Source of the DNA: CAZTDD01 sp964612675
GTDB lineage: Bacteria; Hinthialibacterota; Hinthialibacteria; Hinthialibacterales; JAKPRU01
Reading direction: 5' to 3'
Length of the DNA: 64,000 bases
Assembly (NCBI GenBank): GCA_964612675.1
Contig: CAZTDD010000007.1
Location: forward strand, 1-64,000
Position 1 is the stretch's first letter. Every line of letters begins with the position of its first letter. Position numbers and translations under genes: made by a program. Positions 15,440 to 23,045 of the stretch are shown one piece after another. The notes below the pieces were generated by a model. That model was not told the origin of the DNA. It did not search any database and was given only the letters and a program-made list of their open reading frames with translations.

Positions 15440-18400
15440 CTACAAGCGTAGTATTTCTTGCAAGCTGGAAGCGTGCGCTACGTTCTGCAAGCTGGAAGCT
15501 TGCGCTACTGTAGCATCCTGCAAGCTGGAAGCTTGCGCTACTGTAGCATCCTGCAAGCTGGAAGCTTGCGCTACTGTAGCATCCTGCAAGCTAGAAGCTT
15601 GCGCTACTGTAGCATCCTGCAAGCTAGAAGCTTGCGCTACTGTAGCACAAGCATCTTGCTTGTGAGTTTGCACAGTGACGTAAGACGACAGAATTACTTC
15701 GCGCGGGCTGAGGGCTCGCGTTCGTTCTTGTGAACGAGTTGTTTGGAAAAACAAGTGAGGTATATCCCGCCGGAGAATGCCGAGTACTTTCAGCGGATCA
15801 ATCTCCTTTTTTAGTGCCTGAGCAACCTTCTTCGTTGTAGGCTTCGGCAGCGCACCGTCAATTAGGAGTTGTATCACGTTTTGAATGTAAACCTCATCAT
15901 CTTCAGTGAAACCGTGATAGTCACGAATCTCTTTGGCTCGAAGACGTTTCAATATATAAGCATCGTTCGCTCCGCCTCTCTGCTTTTGAGCTGCGTCATC
16001 GACATCAGGTCTGGTCGCCGCGTCAAAGGCCTCTTTATTCTTGTCCAGTAACGCATAAAAGTCGCGAGGAATTGAAAGACGTTTTTCGGAACAATCTTCC
16101 GGCTTGAGGATTGCAGCCGCGCTAAAGAAGTCGAGTTCCAGAGGTTCCACACTCTTTGGTTGTGCCAAGAAGAACTTGTCGAGTTTGCCCTGCCGGAAAT
16201 AGGTGAGGAGCGCCGGGGAATCTTCTATTATCTCCTCCCCCTGAAAGGACAGAAGCCTGGTTGACCGGGCCTTCTTGGGTAGACGCTTGATACGACCAAA
16301 AAGTTCGGGCTGATTGTCGCGGATTTCGCGGATCTCGGTGAGATATTCCAGCTCGCTTTCTTCCTCCTCATCTTCACCTGTGATCGTTTTCTTGGAAGTC
16401 AGCTTCGCAAAAAGATCATGCGACTTGATTTCTTCACCCTCGGTAAGCAGACGGGCATCCGCACCTAGCATTTCGATGAAACCGTGGATTTTTGCCTCGG
16501 CAGCCTCTTTCAGTTTGATCAAATCGTTGCTCTCTTCGGTTGGAAAAAAATTGTAGGTATAAATGGCGTCAAATGCTGTATCAACACGGTTAACGCGGCC
16601 GACGCGCTGGACAAGACGTGTGGGATTCCATGGAATGTCATAGTTAATCACAATGTTGGAGCCATGCAGGCTGACTCCTTCCGACAACACTTCAGTTGTA
16701 ACGAGTATACGGTATTCATCTTTTGACTGAAACGCCCGCGGATCAAAGTTATTGATCACTTCCTTCCGGACAGCATCCTCGGAATCGCCTGTAAAAAGAA
16801 GAACCTCCGGCTCAACCTCATGTTTGATTCGTTCCGCGAGGTACTCGGCAGTCTCTTTAGACTCAGTAAAGATAATAATTTTAGCGTTGTCCAACTGTTC
16901 GTCATGCTTCAATCTGTCGCGGAAACACTCCCATTTTGGATCGCGGCCTATCTCTTTCCAAAGGTCGCGAATCCTTCGCAAAATACCGAGGTCGCTTTCC
17001 AGATCGTCGACGAATTCGGGTTCGAAGTCTTTTGCTTCCAATCGCTCAGCCTTGTCCGCTTCAAGGAGGCGGTCAATGGCTTGCTGATCATCCGTTTCCA
17101 GTAAGTCAAAGATCTTGTGAATGTGCTTTTTACTGATGTAGACGTGACCCTTGTGAAACTCTTCTATCACCCGCTCATAAGACCGGATAAATCGCTCGAG
17201 AGTCAGCCGAAAAGCATGGAAACTACTCTCGAGACGTTTTACCATGAGGATCTTCATGAACTTTGCCAGGTTCTTCTGACTTTGAATCTCACTTTGCTCG
17301 CGTTCCCCCTCGTAGTAGGTCAATGGCTTGTATCGGGCATATCTGAATTCCTTCGTGAGCAGGCGAATTGTCTCGTGAAAAATAGCGTTTTCGGTGTCGT
17401 TAAACTGATAAAATAGCGGTTGAGGATCGGCAACAGCAGGAAACTGGAAGCCCTGCAGCTTGAGATCCTCTCCATAGTATTTTTCGATCTCACTCCGAGT
17501 ACGCCGGATCATTAGATGTTTCAAAACATGCTCACGGGTAGCTCTTGCACTTTTTTGTACAACCCGGAAATACTCCTCTCGGTCGTTGCGACGGTCAATC
17601 TCACGGAGTTTTTTCTCAAAGGCACCAAAAAAGACTTCAAGATTACGCACATTCGGGATGGTGCTGTTCTTGCCATTCTGAAAGAGCTTGAGCTGACTGA
17701 GAATGTCCCGCGGCGTATTGTTGAGCGGGGTCGCCGAAACCAAGATCACCCTTTTCCCTCGGCAGATCTGGGCTAACATCTCGTACGTTTGGTTTGTTTC
17801 TGTACGAAAGCGGTGTGACTCATCGATGAAGACGTTGGTATACTTCGAAACATCACACTCCAAAAGATCTTCTAGTTTCCCGATAGACTGAAATTCAGTC
17901 TGAGGGACGCGAAAATCACCGAAGACATTCGGCCATGATCCACGATTATGCTTGTCGAGTAAGTGGGGCGGAGCGATTACAAGCGAACGCCCATCCAGTT
18001 GCTGTGCAAGCAAAGCCGCCATGTACGTTTTTCCCAGACCCACAACGTCCGAAAGGAACAATCCCCCGTATTCGTCTAGTACTCTACGGGCACTGAGAAC
18101 GGCTTCCTCTTGATATTTGAGCTTCTTGAACCCTTCGGGGACATAGATGTCTTCCAGTTCGACCGGTCGATTCAGCTCATCCTTGAAGTATTCGTACAAG
18201 AATTTTAGGTAGAGCTCGTACGGTGTGAAATGTGCGAAAGGAGAACGATTGACTATTACGTCTTCGTAGGGGTGTGATACATCCACCGCCTTGGCCCAAA
18301 GTTCGTCGAACTGGGCTATAGCGAAGTCATAGTCCGCTCGGTTCTTGAGTTCAACGTTGAATTCAAGGTTATCTTGTAGCCCGGCTTGAGTCAGATTGCT

Positions 18401-18874
18401 TGATCCCGTAATTACGCGGCCTTTGTCCCGATCTCCTTCGACGAACGTCATGATATAGACTTTCGCGTGGAGCTTCTCAGACGGATACGCTTTAATCTCC
18501 ATCTTGCGCGAACGGACCCACTCAACGAATTTGTCAACGCCGTTCTCAATCTCAGGGGTGTCGGATGCTCTCTCAAATTCCGCGATAACATCTTCCGGGA
18601 TCTGCTCGATTACGGAAGCGTGAGATTCGAGTAAACCGCGCCCTTCTTTGGCTTTCTCTATCAGTTCATACACCGAGCGGTCGGTACGAAGACCAATCAG
18701 AATGCGGACCTTTTCCACATTCTCCAGCGCCGGATAGAGTCTGTGAAACCCGCTAATAAAGAAGTATCCAACCAGACAGTCAAAGTAGCGTGTGTCCTTG
18801 CGGAGCAAGTCGGAAAAGCGGTCCCAGAGAGACTTACCAGGTTCATTAGTGAGAAAAGTGAGATCAGACGACAC
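15440..18874 (-). CDS. PLD-domain nuclease fused to SNF2-type helicase (defence)
   Basis: The protein has 1144 residues. Residues 1-200 form a phospholipase-D-like nuclease domain with one HKD motif: H136 and K138 in KLHAKVYIM, followed by TGSSNLTQAG at 156-165. The superfamily II helicase core follows: Walker A VVGLGKT (277-283), Walker B DESH (351-354), SATPLNN (380-386), motif V TEVLSEGVSLHGSN and motif VI QRVGRVNR. Residues after about 1069 are REP-derived peptide repeats (TVAQASSLQ), not family sequence. Helicases of this architecture commonly neighbour Eco57I-type methylases in restriction-like loci, and this gene overlaps the ribosome site of one. The GTG start at 18872-18874 follows GGGGAGGT. 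Target and cutting mode are unknown. Confidence 0.9.
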   Translation of the reverse strand: MSSDLTFLTNEPGKSLWDRFSDLLRKDTRYFDCLVGYFFISGFHRLYPALENVEKVRILIGLRTDRSVYELIEKAKEGRGLLESHASVIEQIPEDVIAEFERASDTPEIENGVDKFVEWVRSRKMEIKAYPSEKLHAKVYIMTFVEGDRDKGRVITGSSNLTQAGLQDNLEFNVELKNRADYDFAIAQFDELWAKAVDVSHPYEDVIVNRSPFAHFTPYELYLKFLYEYFKDELNRPVELEDIYVPEGFKKLKYQEEAVLSARRVLDEYGGLFLSDVVGLGKTYMAALLAQQLDGRSLVIAPPHLLDKHNRGSWPNVFGDFRVPQTEFQSIGKLEDLLECDVSKYTNVFIDESHRFRTETNQTYEMLAQICRGKRVILVSATPLNNTPRDILSQLKLFQNGKNSTIPNVRNLEVFFGAFEKKLREIDRRNDREEYFRVVQKSARATREHVLKHLMIRRTRSEIEKYYGEDLKLQGFQFPAVADPQPLFYQFNDTENAIFHETIRLLTKEFRYARYKPLTYYEGEREQSEIQSQKNLAKFMKILMVKRLESSFHAFRLTLERFIRSYERVIEEFHKGHVYISKKHIHKIFDLLETDDQQAIDRLLEADKAERLEAKDFEPEFVDDLESDLGILRRIRDLWKEIGRDPKWECFRDRLKHDEQLDNAKIIIFTESKETAEYLAERIKHEVEPEVLLFTGDSEDAVRKEVINNFDPRAFQSKDEYRILVTTEVLSEGVSLHGSNIVINYDIPWNPTRLVQRVGRVNRVDTAFDAIYTYNFFPTEESNDLIKLKEAAEAKIHGFIEMLGADARLLTEGEEIKSHDLFAKLTSKKTITGEDEEEESELEYLTEIREIRDNQPELFGRIKRLPKKARSTRLLSFQGEEIIEDSPALLTYFRQGKLDKFFLAQPKSVEPLELDFFSAAAILKPEDCSEKRLSIPRDFYALLDKNKEAFDAATRPDVDDAAQKQRGGANDAYILKRLRAKEIRDYHGFTEDDEVYIQNVIQLLIDGALPKPTTKKVAQALKKEIDPLKVLGILRRDIPHLFFQTTRSQERTRALSPREVILSSYVTVQTHKQDACATVAQASSLQDATVAQASSLQDATVAQASSLQDATVAQASSLQDATVAQASSLQNVAHASSLQEILRL
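15457..15667. repeat. REP array read through as the C-terminus of the helicase
   Basis: One variant unit is followed by five 33-base units starting at 15485, 15518, 15551, 15584 and 15617, ending with a GTAG hairpin CACAAGCA-TCT-TGCTTGTG at about 15643-15665. The core of each unit is GCAAGCT-GGA-AGCTTGC, followed by CGCTAC. The 33-base period is 11 codons, and the minus strand is stop-free, giving repeats of DATVAQASSLQ at the end of the helicase. The array fills the space where the normal stop codon and intergenic gap would be. Confidence 0.88.
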
Positions 18875-18878
18875 GATT

Positions 18879-18886
18879 ACCTCCCC
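18879..18886 (-). promoter_or_regulatory. Shine-Dalgarno site deciding the GTG start of the helicase
   Basis: GGGGAGGT on the minus strand, four bases before GTG (18872-18874). No better ATG with family-like sequence lies upstream, so this site decides the start. Confidence 0.7.
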
Positions 18887-18892
18887 GGGTTA

Positions 18893-19028
18893 CAAAATAG
18901 GCATACTTGCTTACAATACCGCGACCAACAGACAGGTCGAAAGCGTCCAGATTCTGCAGAAACCAACCGGTCCGATCAAGCATGGTGCCGATTTTCTGTC
19001 TGGCTTTGTCCTCCGGTCCCCAAGGCAT
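18893..19028 (-). pseudogene. N-terminal stub of a type I restriction HsdR-like subunit
   Basis: From an ATG at 19028 the frame reads PEDKARQKIGTMLDRTGWFL, then AFDLSVGRGIVSKY. This is the N-terminal helix and strand pattern of HsdR and related DEAD/DEAH restriction subunits (typically P-E-D-x-A-R-x-x-I, A-G-W, L-x-x-GRGV). Similarity ends after about 45 residues, and the frame stops at 18864, inside the helicase start. It looks like the remains of an older restriction gene. The ATG is preceded by a run of eight G. The rest of the 396-base gap 18875-19270 shows no other gene. Recognition is by pattern only. Confidence 0.5.
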
Positions 19029-19270
19029 TTGACAACCCCCCCCTTGCGAAACACCCTCATTATAGCGCAGATCCGCCATGCATGTCTGGGCTAGTGGGGG
19101 CTGATCTGTTGTGTCGAGGGACGGCTTGAACGAGCCATATCGTCCTGGCAGGACTCCGTACACTCTCTATCAGCCGGCGTGAAGATCCGGCGGAGGAGTT
19201 CGACTTACGGGAAGGGGAAACATCGCCCGGCAGTCCAACTGCCGGGCGAGCAAGTTTTCGGTGGATCGCG

Positions 19271-19456
19271 ATGACACTTCATCCACCGGAAGACAACATT
19301 CTCGACAAGATCCTCAAACGCCTTGGCAAAAGGAGATTAACACTCCCGCCCGACGGGATGGCCGAGATCTACAAGAGGCTGGGGCCGTATGTGACCGTGC
19401 TTGGGAAGAAGGAGAGTTTTTGGAAGGCCCTTTTTCGCAGGAAAAGGTCGGGCTGA
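19271..19456 (+). CDS. Small conserved-looking hypothetical protein
   Basis: A 61-residue basic protein beginning MTLHPPEDNILDKILKRLG and ending in a lysine/arginine cluster (ESFWKALFRRKRSG). The start is preceded by GGTGGATC at normal spacing. The PEDNxxDKxLKxLGK opening and the ESFWKALFR end look like a small protein family I associate with similar genomes, but no function is known. The following 308 bases (19457-19764) show no convincing gene. Confidence 0.5.
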   Translation: MTLHPPEDNILDKILKRLGKRRLTLPPDGMAEIYKRLGPYVTVLGKKESFWKALFRRKRSG

Positions 19457-19764
19457 CAACGCCGGTTGTCTTCAATCCCTGCACGCCAGTAATCGACTGG
19501 TCCGTCTTCTGAGTTGCGTGACAGAAGATTGACAGGCTACCGGAGGTTGAGTATCGTCTGCAAATAGACTGGGGGCTCCACACCGGACACGTTCTTCTGC
19601 CTGCCCGTTTGCGGGGAGCAAACCGAGCTCAGATGGGAAATGTCGGTGGAAAGGAAACGCTTGTCTCGGTGACAATGCGGCACGAGCGATCTGCCAACAC
19701 CGTATTGATCGTCTTTGTCGACAGATCGTCCCGATAAACTTGCTGACGGAGAATAGAGCGGAAC

Positions 19765-20382
19765 ATGACCGAAGTACAGAAGTCTGAGCGTTTGAATGCC
19801 ATCAAGGAACTGGTGAAAGCCTTTTCTGAAGAGCATCTGAATGATGAACTGGCCGGGTACAGTTTGAGTTTGTGTGAACGAATCGGGCGGAAGAGGAAGT
19901 TATCCGTTGTCCGGGGTAGGAAAGAGACCTGGGCTGCAGCGATTGTCTATGTGATCGCACGCCTGAATTTCCTTTTTGATGGACAGCACGAGTGTCATGT
20001 TACCCCCGACACGATTTGTGAGTATTTTGGGACGAAAAGGACGACGACGACGAATAAGGTGAGAGAGATCGAGAGAGTATGTGACATCGTAATGGGGGAA
20101 GAGGGTCTCTGCAGCCGAGATATTGCGGATGCTCTCACTCTCGTCGAACTGCCGGGTGGGTTTGTTGTTCCTAGGAGCATGTTACAAGGAGGCAGTGTCG
20201 AAAACGGATTTGTCGACGGTCAAGAAGCAAAGGAACTGGAGAAAACTCTGGCTGAGCGCCGCCGCATGAGGGAACAAGCGGCCGAAGAAAAAAAGGCGCA
20301 GCGAGCCGCTGAGAAAGAAAAAGCCGCTGAAGAAAAGAAAAAGAAGGAGCGTGAGCGTCAGTCTTTCTTGTTTGACGATTAA
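19765..20382 (+). CDS. DUF6398 domain protein
   Basis: A 205-residue protein. Residues 5-140 match the DUF6398 pattern: ERLNAIKELVKAFSEEHLN, GRKETWAAAIVYVIARLNFLFD, a TPDTICEYFGTKRTTTTNKV segment that resembles a helix-turn-helix, and VREIE. The tail (about 165-200) is a highly charged Glu/Lys/Arg helix, probably a coiled coil, ending QSFLFDD. The family is usually cytoplasmic and of unknown role; the HTH-like part suggests nucleic-acid binding. The ATG at 19765 has only a weak upstream AGCGGA site. Confidence 0.75.
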   Translation: MTEVQKSERLNAIKELVKAFSEEHLNDELAGYSLSLCERIGRKRKLSVVRGRKETWAAAIVYVIARLNFLFDGQHECHVTPDTICEYFGTKRTTTTNKVREIERVCDIVMGEEGLCSRDIADALTLVELPGGFVVPRSMLQGGSVENGFVDGQEAKELEKTLAERRRMREQAAEEKKAQRAAEKEKAAEEKKKKERERQSFLFDD

Positions 20383-20388
20383 TGGGGA

Positions 20389-20571
20389 GACGTTATGATC
20401 ATATACCGTCTCCATCCACACATCACCAGCCCCGACAGGCTGATTTCGGATGTTCCCGACCTCGTAGCCTTCCTCCTGAGAGAAATGAATCTCTTTGATG
20501 ACACATTCCACTTCCGAAAAACACAGGGGACCGATGAGTGAGAATAGACAGAACATCGGAATTCTTCGCAT
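20389..20571 (-). pseudogene. N-terminal fragment of a secreted protein
   Basis: An excellent ribosome site (AAAGGAGGG) precedes the ATG at 20571. The frame opens with a signal peptide (MRRIPMFCLFSLIGPLCFSE), then VIKEIHFSQEEGYEVGNIRNQP, the sort of start seen in secreted LamG or sugar-binding proteins of this kind of genome. After about 60 residues the frame runs into the opposite-strand end of the DUF6398 gene and becomes its shadow. A functional gene probably stood here and lost its body. The rest of the gap up to 20735 holds nothing I recognise. Confidence 0.45.
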
Positions 20572-20735
20572 GATGCTGGACCCTCCTTTGATGTTCTTAC
20601 TCGAATCGACGTGATCTGATCCGACTTCGCCACCGTCGGGTGTAACATAGGTGCCTCGCGGACCCGCCGCTCGTTAGACCGTCAACTCAGGAGATTTGAT
20701 TTCCTACGACCACGATCAAACGGACTATGCCGATC

Positions 20736-21716
20736 TCAGCGGCTTATGAGAGACCACTCCTGGACGGACGTCTGTAGATCCGGATCGACACCAGTCGCGT
20801 ACCCCGTTCGGTATGCCGCTGTGGATTCTTTTCGACCGGCCCGCCACATCTTGAATTGGCCGTTGCCGTCATAGACCACTGTCGGGTGGTAATTTCGTTG
20901 ATCGTTCCAGGACCCGGCGGGACCGGCTCCGCCGACCGTATCCAGCGGATCGGACACCAAGGTCCAGGTAATGGCGTCGGTTGACCGCAGGTACTGAATA
21001 CCGGGCACGTTGTACACTCGAAACGCCCACATGCGGTAGTCCTCAGGACCGATCTTCAGAACGCACGTCGGTTGGAGACCCTCTTCTATGTATGCGATAT
21101 CCCAAGGTTCAAACACAACGCCATCCTCGGACTTGGCGTACCAAATCGTGTTATCCGGCGAGAAATAGTACATCAGAAAAGGTGCGATAGGATGCGTTGG
21201 ATCATACAGAACCGCATGTCCATCCGGTGAACCGGCTGGAAAAGCGGGACCGGTTTCTCCCTCGAATATGTCTCTATCGTTTTCCCAGGCGATACCGTCG
21301 TCGGATTCCACGTAGCGAACATGGTCGCCTCTCCCACCGGCACTGCTGTCGCGGCAGAAATAATATCCCTTGTACTTTTTGGTCCAGGAGGCATTGTACA
21401 AGACATGAATTCGCGCGCTTTGAATCTCATCGCTGCCGTTATAGAGGCCGGTGCAAAGTGTCGGATTTTCCCATGTGATGCCGTCTTCGGACGTCACACG
21501 AGTTTGGAGCGCGATGCTCCCTTGTTCGTACCACATTTCGTATAGATTCAAATCTGGGTTCCAGATGACGCACGGCATGTAGGACCGATCCCCATTCGGC
21601 ATGGGTAGGTCCACAGGGTTATCCGGCGCGTCGGTCCAGACGATTTCCGCCCCCGCCTGATTTACGACAACAATAAGAAGCCCCAGGATAGCAAATGCGA
21701 TATGGGTAGTTTTCAT
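20736..21716 (-). CDS. Secreted five-bladed beta-propeller protein, glycosidase-like
   Basis: A 326-residue protein with a signal peptide (residues 1-23, LGLLIVVVNQAGA). The body has five repeats of a propeller-blade pattern built on YEMWYE, YKGYYF, FLMYYF, YRMWAF and FKMWRA, each near a TSEDGITWE-like turn (SEDG, ESDDG, SEDG, RSTDAITW). This matches the GH32/43/68/DUF1861-type five-bladed folds. Catalytic acids cannot be assigned with confidence, so it may be a sugar hydrolase or a binding protein. The ATG at 21716 is preceded by GGAGGTG. It stands alone on the minus strand. Confidence 0.75.
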   Translation of the reverse strand: MKTTHIAFAILGLLIVVVNQAGAEIVWTDAPDNPVDLPMPNGDRSYMPCVIWNPDLNLYEMWYEQGSIALQTRVTSEDGITWENPTLCTGLYNGSDEIQSARIHVLYNASWTKKYKGYYFCRDSSAGGRGDHVRYVESDDGIAWENDRDIFEGETGPAFPAGSPDGHAVLYDPTHPIAPFLMYYFSPDNTIWYAKSEDGVVFEPWDIAYIEEGLQPTCVLKIGPEDYRMWAFRVYNVPGIQYLRSTDAITWTLVSDPLDTVGGAGPAGSWNDQRNYHPTVVYDGNGQFKMWRAGRKESTAAYRTGYATGVDPDLQTSVQEWSLISR

Positions 21717-21770
21717 CTTTCACCTCCACTTTTGCGGCATGCTAGGTATCCGGAGAGGGGGTGGCAAGGG

Positions 21771-21914
21771 CAATGTCATTAAGTTAAGCCCTTTGCAACG
21801 GGACGCTGGGAGGGCGAAGCTCCTGCTGAGCCGGGGTTCCCTTCCTGTGCGCGGCTCACCGGGAGGTTCGCCCTCCCGCGAAAGGTCCGTCATCTTCTTA
21901 ACTTAATGACATTG
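21771..21914. mobile_element. MITE-like element with 18-base terminal inverted repeats and 10-base target duplication
   Basis: A 144-base non-coding element. The left end is CAATGTCATTAAGTTAAG (21771-21788) and the right end is its exact reverse complement (21897-21914). Both are flanked by GTGGCAAGGG (21761-21770 and 21915-21924), as expected of a target-site duplication. Inside is a hairpin: GGGAGGGCGAAGC... at 21808-21833 and its partner at 21852-21877, the same hairpin family as at 28508 and 39409. Confidence 0.8.
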
Positions 21915-21955
21915 GTGGCAAGGGGGGCTTCAGCGTCCAGTCGGCCTGGTAATGC

Positions 21956-21973
21956 GGGCTCAAAGCGAAGCGC
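21956..21973 (+). repeat. Left copy of an 18-base direct repeat around mazEF
   Basis: GGGCTCAAAGCGAAGCGC occurs exactly here and at 22919-22936, on either side of the mazEF pair and its neighbouring element. It may mark the ends of an inserted cassette or a duplicated junction. Confidence 0.55.
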
Positions 21974-21989
21974 GCTGTATCAATCAGCC

Positions 21990-22331
21990 TTACGCGGCGA
22001 ACATTTCCTGCAACGTTGCGAATACCCGTGCCATTGTGGATGACGGGATTTTTCCAAGCCGGCGCACCAGTCGGTTGCGATCCACAGTGCGAATCTGGTC
22101 CAGGACAATGTGCCCTGCGCGTCCCTTAAACCGGCAGGATATACGGAACGGATAGGAATGCCCCCCGGTTGTCATCGGTGCCACAATGACGGTTTGCAAA
22201 TGGGCATTCAGTTCATCGGGCGACACGATGACACAAGGACGAGTTTTCTGTATTTCTCCGCCCCGGGTCGGATCGAAACTCACCAGGAATACATCTCCTC
22301 GTCGGACGGTCTCCCCGGCTACCACTGCCAT
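21990..22331 (-). CDS. mazF: MazF/PemK-family mRNA interferase toxin
   Basis: A 113-residue protein with the MazF fold signatures: VRRGDVFLVSFDPTRGGEI at 9-27, KTRPCVIVSPDELN at 29-42, TVIVAPMTT at 47-55 and GHIVLDQIRTVDRNRLV near 72-90. The conserved Arg (TRPCVIVS) and Thr (VAPMTT) of the RNase site are present. The family cleaves single-stranded mRNA at short motifs. It starts 13 bases inside the end of mazE, the classical antitoxin-toxin order, and is presumably autoregulated by the MazE-MazF complex. Confidence 0.92.
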   Translation of the reverse strand: MAVVAGETVRRGDVFLVSFDPTRGGEIQKTRPCVIVSPDELNAHLQTVIVAPMTTGGHSYPFRISCRFKGRAGHIVLDQIRTVDRNRLVRRLGKIPSSTMARVFATLQEMFAA

Positions 22332-22567
22332 TCCTCCTCATCGAACCGGGTCGGCATCGGTGAGTCCAGCATCTGGTCTTCGCCCCGCTGACTCATCTGT
22401 TTCGCCGCCTCCGCCCAGCCGGAACGCGGCGGAGCGGTGCGTTCAATTGTGATCGCGCCGTCACGCACATGCAGCTCCACCTCGTCCTCCAAACCGGCTT
22501 GTTCAATAAGCGGTTTCGGTAACCGCACACCGCGCGAGTTGCCTACACGAATCAAGCGAGTCTTCAT
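22319..22567 (-). CDS. mazE: MazE-family antitoxin (AbrB/SpoVT fold)
   Basis: I chose the ATG at 22567, preceded by GGAGAGGT, which gives 82 residues. The N-terminal swapped-hairpin DNA-binding part is typical: KTRLIRVGNSRGVRLPKPLI, then GLEDEVELHVRDGAITIE. The C-terminal acidic tail (PTRFDEEEWQW) is the part that wraps and blocks MazF in this family. A longer upstream frame exists, but it runs through non-coding repeat sequence and is not used. Confidence 0.92.
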   Translation of the reverse strand: MKTRLIRVGNSRGVRLPKPLIEQAGLEDEVELHVRDGAITIERTAPPRSGWAEAAKQMSQRGEDQMLDSPMPTRFDEEEWQW

Positions 22568-22621
22568 AGCAGATACCTCTCCAATGAAGTAACTACATTG
22601 TAAGCACAGACCACACCCCGT

Positions 22622-22913
22622 CAAGCCTTGACGCTGTTGCAAAAAGTCTGGAGAACTCTTCTCCCTCTCCCTCTGGGAGAGGGCCGGGGAGAGGGAATGT
22701 TGCATTTTCCGCTGACGTTCCATTGTACGTGACGGAACCTTGTCATCACAAAAGCCCTTTGCCTCTGATTCATTTGCTGTCTCTGACGAATACACAGGCT
22801 AGTCATGATAATCGAACCCGATGCAACTAACGCCCCTCACCCTAACCCTCTCCCGGGGGGAGAGGGAACTTCCGATGCCAACTTTCGACTTTTTGCGACG
22901 CCATCAAGCCTTG
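22622..22913. mobile_element. Non-coding element with imperfect 27-base inverted ends and internal CCCTCTCCC hairpins
   Basis: The left end (22622-22648) has CAAGCCTTGAC and ends GCAAAAAGTC. The right end (22887-22913) is its imperfect reverse complement, starting GACTTTTTGC and ending in a CAAGCCTTG motif. Between them are two opposed copies of the CCCTCACCC...CCCTCTCCC hairpin repeat (about 22664-22698 and 22833-22870). The same GCAAAAAGTC boundary occurs in the element at 59685. No transposase is encoded, so this is MITE-like. It fills most of the 478-base gap before the PQQ gene. Confidence 0.55.
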
Positions 22914-22918
22914 AAGGG

Positions 22919-22936
22919 GGGCTCAAAGCGAAGCGC
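22919..22936 (+). repeat. Right copy of the 18-base direct repeat around mazEF
   Basis: An exact second copy of GGGCTCAAAGCGAAGCGC, 963 bases from the left copy. Confidence 0.55.
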
Positions 22937-23045
22937 CCTGACGTCCCCATCCCCCAACCACCACCCAGGCCAACTTAATTGACAAGCCGCGAAAGGCGGA
23001 GTAGCGTGTTGTCTATAGAAAACCGGACTGTGGAGAGGACCAGAC

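Noticed and set aside
14001..15667. CRISPR-like regular repeats (27- and 33-base periods)
   Set aside because: There are no unique spacers: the whole period repeats, each unit is a GTAG-footed hairpin, and the arrays lie in frame within genes with no cas genes nearby.
11495..18874. DISARM or BREX identification for the defence locus
   Set aside because: DUF1998 genes, PglZ, BrxC and related markers are absent. Only the PLD-helicase and methylase are present.
19457..19764. Minus-strand frames of 67-99 residues in the gap before the DUF6398 gene
   Set aside because: No ribosome site, signal or recognisable composition; treated as non-coding.
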